From Streptomyces sp. NBC_00878 (GTDB taxonomy: Bacteria; Actinomycetota; Actinomycetes; Streptomycetales; Streptomycetaceae): a stretch of DNA of 64,000 nucleotides. The stretch is from assembly GCF_026341515.1 (NCBI RefSeq), contig NZ_JAPEOK010000001.1, forward strand, positions 3,844,001 through 3,908,000, read 5' to 3'. The notes below the pieces were generated by a model. It was not told the origin of the DNA. It ran no database searches and saw only the letters and a list, made by a program, of their open reading frames with translations. Position 1 is the first letter of the stretch. The number at the start of each line of letters is the position of its first letter. Below, in pieces: positions 51,967 to 59,768 of this stretch. The translations under genes were made by a program, and so were the position numbers.

Positions 51967-53421
51967 ATGGACGATCATCCCATTGAAATCCTCGTGCTGC
52001 CCGAGCGGCCCACCGCCCGGAACGACGAGGTGACCGAGTTCGACGTGGCGATCGAGATCAGGTGCCGGACAGCCGAGGGCAGCGACCGTTCGGCCGGAGC
52101 CATGAACCTCTGCCTGGTCATCGACCGCAGCGGCAGCATGGCGAGCGCGGACAAGCTTGAGACGGCCAAGCGCAGTTGCGTGGACATCTTCCGGCGGATC
52201 ACAGGCGACGACCTCTTCACCGTGGTCGTGTTCGACAGCCGCGCCCAGGTGATGATCAGCCCGCAGACGCCCAGGGACCAGGTGGAGGAACGGCTCAAGG
52301 CGATCCGGACCGGCGGCACGACCAATCTCTCCTTGGGCTGGTACCAGGGACTGCTGGAATTGCAGAGCCATATGACGGAGGAGCACTACGGCCGCCTGAT
52401 CCTCCTGTCCGACGGTCTGGCCAACGGGGGCGAGACCAAGAAGGCGGCCTTGGCCGCGGTGGCGTCGAGAGCCCGGGACGAGGGCATCACCACGTCCACG
52501 ATCGGCATCGGCAGCGACTTTCAGGAAGACCTCCTGGAGGCGATCGCCACCGCTTCGGGAGGGCGGTTCTGGTACATCTCCGAATCCGGCATCGACACCA
52601 TCCTGGAGGAGGAGTTCCGCAGTGCCCTGACCGTCGTACTCGACCGTCCCAAGGTCGAGTTGGCCCTGCCCGCCGGTGTCACCGTCAGTGAGGAGCTGAA
52701 CTCCCTGCGGAAAGCCTCCCGCCGCTACGCCCTGCGCCCGCTGAAGGGGCAGGACACCTTCAACTTCGCCGTGCGCCTGGAGATCGACCCGGCACAGGTG
52801 GGGGACTCTGCGTTCAGTCTCGGCGCGACGCTGTACGACGGCACCCGCGAGGTGGCCACCACGGGGCGGGACATCGTGCTGGCCCCCCAGACGGAGGTGG
52901 TCACCAGCCCCGTGCACGCGCTGGTCAGCAGCGTGGTGGAGCAGTATCGCTCCTCACAGACCGAGGAGCGGATGCTCAAGGACATGGAGGCCGGGGACCT
53001 CAACGGCATGAAGGAGATGCTTGAGGCCGAGGTGGCGCGCATGCAGCGGGCCGAGTCCGGGCTGCTACAGCAACGCGCGGAGTTCAGCGAGGACCGATGG
53101 GTCATGGAGTTGGGCAACGTCGGCCATCACCGGAGCATGAGCGAGACCTGGCTACTCCTCAACGACCTGATCGAGCGGTACGGCGAGGAGCCCGAGATAC
53201 AGAACCTGGTTGTTTTGTGGCGCAAGAGCGTCCGGCACGAGCGCCACCGCGGATCGGACCGTCACCACGGGGTGAGCCCGTCGGACGAGGACGTCGAAAT
53301 CACCCTGCTGGTCAGCGCGATCGCCGCCACCGACTCCCTGATCCAGCGCCGCCCCGACGCCCGAACCGACCTGGAAGAGAAGCGCGAGACCCTCCGTGAG
53401 CACCTGGCACGCGTCGAATAG
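51967..53421 (+). CDS. VWA-domain protein, first gene of a VWA-TIR pair
   Basis: A 484-residue soluble protein with no signal peptide. The VWA domain (about 25-215) has an intact MIDAS: CLVIDRSGSMAS (about residues 48-59), RTGGTTNLSLG (about 115-125) and LLSDGLANGG (about 146). A beta-rich linker follows (VELALPAGVTVSEELN), then a long helical tail from about residue 320 (TEERMLKDMEAGDLNG, DARTDLEEKRETLREHL). ATG 51967 follows GGGGGAGC. It overlaps the TIR gene by 26 bp, so the two are coupled. Cytoplasmic VWA proteins commonly act as metal-dependent scaffolds in signalling and defence operons. Confidence 0.9.
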   Translation: MDDHPIEILVLPERPTARNDEVTEFDVAIEIRCRTAEGSDRSAGAMNLCLVIDRSGSMASADKLETAKRSCVDIFRRITGDDLFTVVVFDSRAQVMISPQTPRDQVEERLKAIRTGGTTNLSLGWYQGLLELQSHMTEEHYGRLILLSDGLANGGETKKAALAAVASRARDEGITTSTIGIGSDFQEDLLEAIATASGGRFWYISESGIDTILEEEFRSALTVVLDRPKVELALPAGVTVSEELNSLRKASRRYALRPLKGQDTFNFAVRLEIDPAQVGDSAFSLGATLYDGTREVATTGRDIVLAPQTEVVTSPVHALVSSVVEQYRSSQTEERMLKDMEAGDLNGMKEMLEAEVARMQRAESGLLQQRAEFSEDRWVMELGNVGHHRSMSETWLLLNDLIERYGEEPEIQNLVVLWRKSVRHERHRGSDRHHGVSPSDEDVEITLLVSAIAATDSLIQRRPDARTDLEEKRETLREHLARVE

Positions 53422-54370
53422 CGCCGAATGGACACCGGTCGGCTCCCGGATGATCACCGGACACGGCGGCGGGATGGGCCCTTACGATGCCTCGTACGTG
53501 ATCGATCTCTCCTCCGGCCCCCTGCTCAACGGCTCCGTCTCCGCCGCCGTACGCCTGACGGACCGCGGGGCGACCGGTGCCGGGGTGGTCTGCCGAGCCG
53601 ACCGAGACTGGACCTTCGTGGCCTTCTACACAGCTCCGGACGACCCGTCGGAGGACACCACCGTGGCACGACTGGGCGTGTTCCAGGAAGGGGTGCTCAC
53701 ACCCGTCGCCCAGCTCGCCGAGCCGGTGCGGCTGGCGCCCGGCTACAACCGGTTCACGCTGGAGTTCTTCTCCGGACGGATACGCGGCGAGATCCGTGCC
53801 GGTGACCGGACCTACGAGCTGACGGCCCTGTGCCCGCACATCCCGTTCCCCGGACACACGGGGCTGGTCAAGTTCTACGGCGCCGGCGTCCTCGCCAAGT
53901 CCTGGTCCGTGGAACAGACCCGGATGCCGTTCGTCGCGGCGGGGTCCAGGCCCGCGAAAGGGAAGGATTACCCGTTCGACGTGTTCCTCTGCTACGCCTC
54001 GGACACCGCCGAGGAGGTGCAGGCCATCGCCAAGACGCTGGCAGCGAGAGGGGTCAGCTACTGGCTGGACAGCAACCAGATCAACTACGGGCAGCGCATC
54101 TCCGTACAGATCGAGGCCGGGCTGCGGAGCAGCCGGTACCTCCTGCCGTGCATCAGCAAGAACATCGCCGAACGGGAGTGGACTCGGGCCGAGTTCGGCG
54201 GCGTCCTCAACGCCGAATTCGGCGGCGGCTGGGCGCCCGTCACGATTCCCGTCCTGCTGGCCGACGCCGAACCGGACGACATCCCGTTCCTTGTCCGGGA
54301 CACGCGCTGGGTCTCCAGTACCAACAAGGTGGCGTTCGACGAGTTCATCAGCTTCGTCCTGAGCCACTAG
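53396..54370 (+). CDS. LamG-like beta-sandwich fused to a C-terminal TIR domain
   Basis: A 324-residue soluble protein. Residues 25-175 look like a LamG/concanavalin-type beta-sandwich (SVSAAVRLTDRGATGAGVVC, WTFVAFYTAPDD, TLEFFSGRIRGEIRAGDRTY, HTGLVKFYGAGVLAKSWSVE). From about residue 190 comes a TIR domain: PFDVFLCYASDTAEEVQAI, VSYWLDSNQINYGQRISVQI, EAGLRSSRYLLPCIS, REWTRAEFGGVL. TIR domains of bacterial immunity cleave or convert NAD+. GTG 53396 overlaps the VWA gene; an ATG at 53450 is possible. No signal peptide is seen. The beta-sandwich may sense the trigger. Confidence 0.88.
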   Translation: MSTWHASNSAEWTPVGSRMITGHGGGMGPYDASYVIDLSSGPLLNGSVSAAVRLTDRGATGAGVVCRADRDWTFVAFYTAPDDPSEDTTVARLGVFQEGVLTPVAQLAEPVRLAPGYNRFTLEFFSGRIRGEIRAGDRTYELTALCPHIPFPGHTGLVKFYGAGVLAKSWSVEQTRMPFVAAGSRPAKGKDYPFDVFLCYASDTAEEVQAIAKTLAARGVSYWLDSNQINYGQRISVQIEAGLRSSRYLLPCISKNIAEREWTRAEFGGVLNAEFGGGWAPVTIPVLLADAEPDDIPFLVRDTRWVSSTNKVAFDEFISFVLSH

Positions 54371-54375
54371 AACCT

Positions 54376-54411
54376 CGGCCTGTCCGGCGGAGAATCACGC
54401 CGGACAGGCCG
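54376..54411. terminator. Strong bidirectional hairpin after the VWA-TIR operon
   Basis: CGGCCTGTCCGGCG (54376-54389) and CGCCGGACAGGCCG (54398-54411) pair perfectly over 14 bp, 5 bp past the TIR stop, isolating the two-gene unit from the convergent alcohol dehydrogenase. Confidence 0.88.
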
Positions 54412-54523
54412 CCCCTGTAAGCGGCGCGGGGCTGTGACATTTGCGGCTCCGCCGCGTGGGCGCGGCCAGCCACAACGCACCCGCAGCCACATACGCGCAC
54501 CCCAGCGGAGCGCAACCGCGGAG

Positions 54524-55564
54524 CTAAATCGTCGCGACGTCGATCACGAACCGATACCGCACATCACTGCTGAGCACCCGCTCATACGCCTCGTTGATCT
54601 CCGCCGCACCGATCAGCTCGATCTCCGCACCCAACCCGTGCCCGGCACAGAAGTCCAGCATCTCCTGGGTCTCCCGAATGCCACCGATCCCGGACCCGGC
54701 AAGGGTCTTACGGCCGCCGATCACCGAGAAGAGGTTCAGGGAGACCGGCTCCTCGGGCGCGCCCACGTTCACCAAGGCGCCGTCCGTCCTGAGGAGGGAG
54801 AGGAAGGCGTCCAGGTTCAGCGGGGCGGACACCGTCGACAGGATCAGGTCGAAGGAACCGCGCAGTTCCTCGAAGGTCTTCGGGTCGCTGGTGGCGTAGT
54901 AGTGGTCGGCGCCCAGCTTCAGCCCGTCGTCCTTCTTTCGCAGGGACTGCGAAAGGACGGTCACCTCGGCACCGAGCGCGTGCGCGATCTTGACGCCCAT
55001 GTGACCGAGGCCGCCCATGCCGAGGACGGCGACCTTCTTGCCGGGGCCGGCGTTCCAGTGCTTGAGCGGGGAGTACGTGGTGATGCCGGCGCACAGCAGC
55101 GGCGCGGCCTCGTCGAGCGCCAGGCCTTCGGGGATACGGACGGTGAAGGCCTCGTCGACGACGATGTGGGTCGAGTAGCCGCCGTAGGTGGGCTCGCCGT
55201 TCCTGTCGAGGGCGTTGTACGTGCCGACGTTGCCCCGGGCGCAGTACTGCTCCAGGCCCGCCCGGCAGTTCTCGCACTCGCGGCAGGAGTCGACCATGCA
55301 GCCGACGCCCACGCGGTCGCCGACGGCGAACTTGGTGACGCCGGAGCCGGCCTCGGTGACGATGCCGGCGATCTCGTGGCCGGGGACCATCGGGAAGATG
55401 GCCTCGCCCCAGCCCTCACGGACCTGGTGGATGTCGGAGTGGCAGATACCGGCGAACTTGATCTCGATCAGAACATCGTGCTCGCCGACCGGGCGACGCT
55501 CGATGGTCGTGCGCTCCAGCGGAGCCTTGGCGGCGGGAGCGGCGTATGCGGCGACAGTGGTCAT
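54524..55564 (-). CDS. Zinc-dependent alcohol dehydrogenase (CAD/YahK-type)
   Basis: A 346-residue NADP-dependent enzyme of the cinnamyl/YahK class. The catalytic zinc site is [10 protein letters not shown] (Cys41) with VPGHEIAG (His about 63) and LLCAGIT (Cys about 158). The structural zinc loop has four cysteines in [17 protein letters not shown]. The cofactor loop is [15 protein letters not shown]. It reduces aldehydes. It is divergent from the MmyB-like regulator across about 170 bp. Confidence 0.94.
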   Translation of the reverse strand: MTTVAAYAAPAAKAPLERTTIERRPVGEHDVLIEIKFAGICHSDIHQVREGWGEAIFPMVPGHEIAGIVTEAGSGVTKFAVGDRVGVGCMVDSCRECENCRAGLEQYCARGNVGTYNALDRNGEPTYGGYSTHIVVDEAFTVRIPEGLALDEAAPLLCAGITTYSPLKHWNAGPGKKVAVLGMGGLGHMGVKIAHALGAEVTVLSQSLRKKDDGLKLGADHYYATSDPKTFEELRGSFDLILSTVSAPLNLDAFLSLLRTDGALVNVGAPEEPVSLNLFSVIGGRKTLAGSGIGGIRETQEMLDFCAGHGLGAEIELIGAAEINEAYERVLSSDVRYRFVIDVATI

Positions 55565-55737
55565 GCCGGGGGTTCTCCTAGAGAGGGCTTCTACGCCCGG
55601 CCTGCCTTCGGGCCGGGTAGGCCGTCCAGCCTGCTCCGTGTCCCTCCCGCCACCCAGACCCCGGCTTTGCGTACGTCCGCCGGTCCTACTACTGACGGGG
55701 GCAGGTTCGTATGCGTACGACCGTGAATACTGGGCGT

Positions 55738-56694
55738 ATGGATGAACAGCCCTCTCAGCAGTCCGCGGGGCAGTCGGGACAGGCGGGGCGGTCCGGTCAG
55801 GCAGGGCACGAGCCGGGGCAGGCGCTGGACCGGCGTGCCGAGCTCAGCGAGTTCCTGCGCACGCGGCGGGCCCGGCTGAAGCCGGAGGACGTGGGGCTGC
55901 CGGACTTCGGGCGGCATCGCCGTGTGCCCGGGCTGCGCCGCGAGGAGCTGGCACAGCTGGCCGGGGTGTCCGTGGCGTACTACACACGGCTTGAGCAGGG
56001 CAACGGGCGGAACGTGTCCGCGGAGGTGCTCGACTCGATCGCGCGCGCTCTGCGGCTGACCGGGGCCGAGCACGCGCATCTCACGCATCTCGCGAAGCCG
56101 AAGCAGCTCAAGAAGAAGCCGTCGGCCCGGCCGCAGCAGGTGCGGGTCGCGCTGCGCGAGCTGATCGACTCGATCGACGGTGTGCCCGCGTATGTCGTGG
56201 GGCGACGCTCGGAGATTCTCGTCTGGAACCGGATGGCCGCGGCCGTGTTCGGGGACTGGTCGCTGGTGCCGCCGCAGGAGCGGAACTGGGCGCGGATGGT
56301 GTTTCTCAAGCCCGAGTACCGCGAGCTGTTCGTGGAGTGGGAGCAGAAGGCGTCCGACATGGTGAGCTTTCTACGGATGGACGCGGGGTGCCACCCTGAC
56401 GACCCGCGCCTCTCCGCCCTGGTGGGCGAACTCTCCGTGAAGAGCGAGGAGTTCCGCCGTCTCTGGGCGACGCATGACGTCAAGGAGAAGAGTCACGGTG
56501 TCAAGCGGCTGCACCATCCGCTGGTCGGTGAACTGACCCTCTCCTTCGAGTCGTTCAAGATCGTCGACACCGAGGAGCAGTCGATGGTGACGTACCACGC
56601 GGTGCCGGGCTCCCCCTCGGCCGAGGCCCTCCGCCTCCTGGCCAGCTGGGGCACGGACGCGACCCGGGCGGGCACGGCGTCGCCGCAGGCGTAG
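55738..56694 (+). CDS. MmyB-like XRE regulator
   Basis: A 318-residue regulator. After a Gln/Gly/Ser-rich head of about 30 residues ([12 protein letters not shown] repeats), the HTH lies at about 37-105 ([20 protein letters not shown], then [20 protein letters not shown]). The C-terminal MmyB-type PAS-like ligand domain ([32 protein letters not shown]) binds hydrophobic compounds in related proteins. ATG 55738 is chosen; upstream in-frame codons are in the promoter region. It probably represses the divergent alcohol dehydrogenase, the usual arrangement for this class. Confidence 0.92.
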   Translation: MDEQPSQQSAGQSGQAGRSGQAGHEPGQALDRRAELSEFLRTRRARLKPEDVGLPDFGRHRRVPGLRREELAQLAGVSVAYYTRLEQGNGRNVSAEVLDSIARALRLTGAEHAHLTHLAKPKQLKKKPSARPQQVRVALRELIDSIDGVPAYVVGRRSEILVWNRMAAAVFGDWSLVPPQERNWARMVFLKPEYRELFVEWEQKASDMVSFLRMDAGCHPDDPRLSALVGELSVKSEEFRRLWATHDVKEKSHGVKRLHHPLVGELTLSFESFKIVDTEEQSMVTYHAVPGSPSAEALRLLASWGTDATRAGTASPQA

Positions 56695-56740
56695 TTTTCG
56701 CCCCCGCCGCCGAATTTAAGCGGTGGACCCGTCGAGCAAC

Positions 56741-56811
56741 TGGAAGATTCGGGACACTCGCGGCCTCCGTAAGGCCTGGTGGCATCCGTCAGAAATGTCC
56801 CGAACCTTCCA
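56741..56811. terminator. Long imperfect inverted repeat between convergent genes
   Basis: TGGAAGATTCGGGACACT (56741-56758) pairs with AATGTCCCGAACCTTCCA (56794-56811) at 16 of 18 positions; the loop holds GGCCT/AGGCC. The position suits a bidirectional terminator, though the length and loop would also suit a small mobile inverted-repeat element. Confidence 0.6.
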
Positions 56812-56886
56812 AACGTCGCCCTGGGCGAAAGGTGCGGACCAGCGGGCTCGGCGCTGCGCACCGCTCAGCCCCCAGAGGCCGGAGCC

Positions 56887-57657
56887 TCACCCCTGATACG
56901 GCGGAGCGGCCCCCCACCTCCACTTCGGTACCGGCTGCTCCGCCGGAGGCACCGCGTCCGGACCCGAGAAGTAGACGGCCAGCCGAGTCCCCCACTCCGC
57001 GTACGCCACGAACGCGGAGCGGAACTCCGCATCCACCGGAAGCCCCGCATCGTCCGCCGCGTCCTGAAGCAGGTTCACCCACCTCCGCCGCTGCACCTCC
57101 GTGATCCCCTTCCCGAGATGCTTCGCGACCATGTGCCCATGCCCGCCCTGCGTCTCGGAGTACCCGGCCGGCCCCCCGAACACCTCCCCGAGCCACAGCG
57201 CGACGTGCGACGCGTGCTCGGGAGCGAGCCCCTCGAAGACGGGCGCCAGGACGTCGTCCTTGAGGACCTTGTCGTAGAAGACCTCGGTGAGCCGCTCGAA
57301 GGCCTCGGCACCCCCCGCCCAGGCGTACAACGTCGGCACGGCCGCCCCCGTACCCCGTACCGTCGTCGGTTTGTAGTGCCGCATCTCCTCGATGGAGCTG
57401 ATATACGGCCGGATCTCGGCGAGGAAGTCCTCGAAGAGCTCGGACGTGCGGAAGCCCTCGACGTGGTCCTCGGTGGAGGTCCAGGTGATGCGGAGCACGA
57501 AGTGCTCGAAGTCCTCCTCGCAGCGCGCCAGTTCGTAGTCGACACACTGTGGGGCCGCGGCGAGCTGGGCGGCGGCCCGGGTGTAGGCGGCGAGGAACTC
57601 CGCCGACTGCTGCTCGGGAATGCGGTACCGGACGTACTCAACGGTGTGCGCGGTCAT
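56887..57657 (-). CDS. Antibiotic-biosynthesis-monooxygenase (ABM) domain fused to a truncated haemoglobin
   Basis: A 256-residue fusion. Residues 1-100 form an ABM/DABB-like domain (VEYVRYRIPEQQSAEFLAAY, RCEEDFEHFVLRITW, FRTSELFEDFLAEIRPYI). From about 108 comes a group II truncated globin: FERLTEVFYDKVLKDDVLAP, VFEGL at the CD corner, and HGHMVAKHLGKG with the candidate proximal His. The globin probably binds oxygen or NO and hands electrons or oxygen to the ABM side. ATG 57657 is the start. Such fusions are known in actinobacteria; the substrate is not. Confidence 0.9.
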   Translation of the reverse strand: MTAHTVEYVRYRIPEQQSAEFLAAYTRAAAQLAAAPQCVDYELARCEEDFEHFVLRITWTSTEDHVEGFRTSELFEDFLAEIRPYISSIEEMRHYKPTTVRGTGAAVPTLYAWAGGAEAFERLTEVFYDKVLKDDVLAPVFEGLAPEHASHVALWLGEVFGGPAGYSETQGGHGHMVAKHLGKGITEVQRRRWVNLLQDAADDAGLPVDAEFRSAFVAYAEWGTRLAVYFSGPDAVPPAEQPVPKWRWGAAPPYQG

Positions 57658-57798
57658 GCCCCCACACAAACACGGACGGCCCACGGAAGCTGTACTTCCG
57701 ACGGGCCGTTCGCCCTGGGCTCACCTCTTCGAGGTATGCCCTGAACAGTCCACGACATGGACCATTAATGAACGGCCCCCTCGCCGGTGCCTTCTTGT

Positions 57799-58092
57799 TC
57801 AGGCGGTCGAGTCGTCGGCCTTGAGGGCCGCGACGAAGGGGGCCCAGGCGTGCGCGGTGAGGAGGAGAGCGGCGCCGTCGGGGGACTTGGAGTCGCGTAC
57901 GGGGACGAGGCCGGGGATGTTGCCGGCGACCTCGACGCAGTTCCCGCCGTCGCCGTTGCTGTAGCTCGACTTGCGCCAGAGGGCGGCGCCGGGGAAGTCG
58001 CTCGCGATCTCCACGCATTCCCCGCCGTCACCGTTGCTGTAGCTGCTCTTGGTCCAGAGCGCGTCACTCAAGTCGATCCGGTTGCTTGCCAT
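57799..58092 (-). CDS. Tandem DUF397 protein
   Basis: A 97-residue protein with two DUF397 units. ALWTKSSYSNGDGGECVEIA and ALWRKSSYSNGDGGNCVEVA are near-identical copies, followed by the family ending VPVRDSKSPDGAALLLTAHAW. DUF397 proteins pair with XRE/DUF5753 regulators in Streptomyces and probably bind or modulate them, like antitoxin/toxin-type partners. It overlaps the end of the regulator gene by 29 bp, so the two are coexpressed. Confidence 0.93.
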   Translation of the reverse strand: MASNRIDLSDALWTKSSYSNGDGGECVEIASDFPGAALWRKSSYSNGDGGNCVEVAGNIPGLVPVRDSKSPDGAALLLTAHAWAPFVAALKADDSTA

Positions 58093-58927
58093 TTCGGTAT
58101 TCCTCTGCCGCTGCCTTGATCATGGCCAGGGACGTCTCCGGTGACAGCGCTACGGCCCTGAGCCGATCGTATGCCTTGCGGTACTGCTTCACGAGGGCCG
58201 GATCGTCGATGGTGTCACCGCTGTACGACGCCTCGGTGTAGATCAGCGGCGGCGCGTCCGGGAAGGTCATGACCATGATGGATGCGGCCATCAGAGGAAA
58301 CGCGCCGCACGTCCGCGGAACGATCTGCGGAGTGATCCGACGCCGCTCGGCCAACTCCACGACCCGGTCGAGCTGTTCGGCCATCTCGTGTGGCGGGAGG
58401 ATCGGGTCGGTGAGCAGCGACTCGTGCAGGACCGCCCAGTACTCCGGGGTGGAGTGGTCGTCCTCGAAGAGCCGGGCGCGGGCGAGCCGGGCCATCACCT
58501 TCTCCTCGACCCACTCGTCGGAGGCCGCCGGGTGGGCCGACCGGACCATCGCCCGTGCGTACGCGGCAGTTTGGAGCAGCCCAGGGAAGATGATGGGGGA
58601 CCACAACTCGATGGCCTCCGCGTGCTTCTCCGCCTCCAGGGCCTTCTCGAAGTACGCGGCGTGCGGCCCCCTCCGCGCCTTCCGCACATCTTCGCAATTC
58701 CGCTCGAAGAACCCGTCCGTCTCAAGGACCCGATCCGCGTGCCGAGCCAGGTCGAGCGGCATCCGCCGCTGCCCGTGCTCGATGTCGCTCAGATACGTCT
58801 TGCCGTAGAAGATGCCCTCAAGGAAGCCCTCCAACGACATCCCCGCCGCCTCCCTCTTCCACCGCAACTCCTTACCGTAGAAGGTCGGGACGCTCATCGA
58901 GCCGTCAATGTTCTTGCCCCGTGCCAT
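58064..58927 (-). CDS. XRE regulator with DUF5753 (Scr1-type) domain
   Basis: A 287-residue DNA-binding protein. The HTH is at about residues 18-80 (YGKELRWKREAAGMSLEGFL, GIFYGKTYLSDIEHGQRRMP), and the DUF5753 domain fills 100-275 (FEKALEAEKHAEAIELWSPI, IIFPGLLQTAAYARAM, and RRRITPQIVPRTCGAFPLMA). ATG 58927 is chosen because GGAGGA lies 8 nt upstream; the ATG at 58897 would shorten it by ten residues. With the downstream DUF397 gene and the divergent ATPase gene it forms a bld-type regulatory cluster common in Streptomyces. Confidence 0.93.
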   Translation of the reverse strand: MARGKNIDGSMSVPTFYGKELRWKREAAGMSLEGFLEGIFYGKTYLSDIEHGQRRMPLDLARHADRVLETDGFFERNCEDVRKARRGPHAAYFEKALEAEKHAEAIELWSPIIFPGLLQTAAYARAMVRSAHPAASDEWVEEKVMARLARARLFEDDHSTPEYWAVLHESLLTDPILPPHEMAEQLDRVVELAERRRITPQIVPRTCGAFPLMAASIMVMTFPDAPPLIYTEASYSGDTIDDPALVKQYRKAYDRLRAVALSPETSLAMIKAAAEEYRNGKQPDRLE

Positions 58928-59040
58928 CGTTCACTTCCTCCGCTGTCCCGGTCGCGAATGCGAAACCCCTTTCACGGTAGCCACCAGGACGCCACTCTGT
59001 GAGCAATTCGTCACAGAGCGCACCGGGAGACGCCCCCCTC

Positions 59041-59262
59041 ATGCAAGAACACCGGCCCACCGCCTACGACATGACCCTCACCGTGGAAGAACTCCGCGCC
59101 GCCCTCACCCTCCACGGCATCACACTCCCCTCACTCCGCGTGGACCTGCCGACCTTCGCGGCCGAGTACGCCCCGCCCGCAGGTCTCATCACACTCGGAA
59201 ACTGCAACACCGCAACGGCCCACGCCCTCGCCGCCGTACTCCGCAAGGCGGCCGAGCGGTGA
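59041..59262 (+). CDS. Small hypothetical protein coupled to an ATPase
   Basis: A 73-residue protein from ATG 59041 (MQEHRPTAYDMTLTVEELRA). It reads as a short helical domain (LRAALTLHGITLPSLRVDLP) followed by a Gly/Ala helix (LGNCNTATAHALAAVLRKAA). It overlaps the next gene by 4 nt (GTGA). Small ORFs of this kind precede the ATPase of XRE/DUF397 clusters in Streptomyces. No function is known. Confidence 0.75.
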   Translation: MQEHRPTAYDMTLTVEELRAALTLHGITLPSLRVDLPTFAAEYAPPAGLITLGNCNTATAHALAAVLRKAAER

Positions 59263-59699
59263 CCTTCGAGATCAGCCTGCTCGCCACCCCGAAGGCCGTA
59301 CCCGAACTGCGCCACCACCTCCGCCACCACGACTTCGAGGTCCGCCTCTGCGCGACCGAGCTGGTGACCAACGTCATCGACCACCTCGGCGAAGGCACCC
59401 CGGTGACCATCCGAGTCAACCGCACGGCCCACGGCCACACCCGCGTCGAGGTCACCGACCCCGACCCGCGAGCCCTGCCCGCCCTACTACGGGCCACAAG
59501 CACAGACGAGTCCGGCCGCGGCCTCGCCCTCCTCGACGCGCTCACCCTGCGATGGGGTGTGGATCAAGGGGCGGACCACAAGACCGTCTGGTGTGAGGTT
59601 TGGAGGGAGCCCAGGGAACCCATCTCGCCCAACGAGTCGGACACAGCAGGCGGTTTCGGTTCTCTCGCCGGGGCAACAGGCCCCGCGGGGTGCGTCTGA
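59259..59699 (+). CDS. GHKL-type ATP-binding regulatory protein (anti-sigma-kinase-like)
   Basis: A 146-residue protein of the histidine-kinase-like ATPase class (HATPase_c), without a receiver or phosphoacceptor domain. The N box is VRLCATELVTNVIDHLGEG, the G1 box DPDPRALPALL, and the G2 box TDESGRGLALLDALTLRWGV. Such proteins resemble SpoIIAB/RsbW anti-sigma kinases. The GTG start overlaps the upstream stop (GTGA). It is divergent from the XRE regulator, so the four genes form one signalling locus. Confidence 0.88.
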   Translation: MTFEISLLATPKAVPELRHHLRHHDFEVRLCATELVTNVIDHLGEGTPVTIRVNRTAHGHTRVEVTDPDPRALPALLRATSTDESGRGLALLDALTLRWGVDQGADHKTVWCEVWREPREPISPNESDTAGGFGSLAGATGPAGCV

Positions 59700-59768
59700 G
59701 ACCGGAAACGCCTGCCGGAAGCAGCGCTTCCGGCAGGCCCTTCACTCAGCGCTCAACGAACCAACGGC

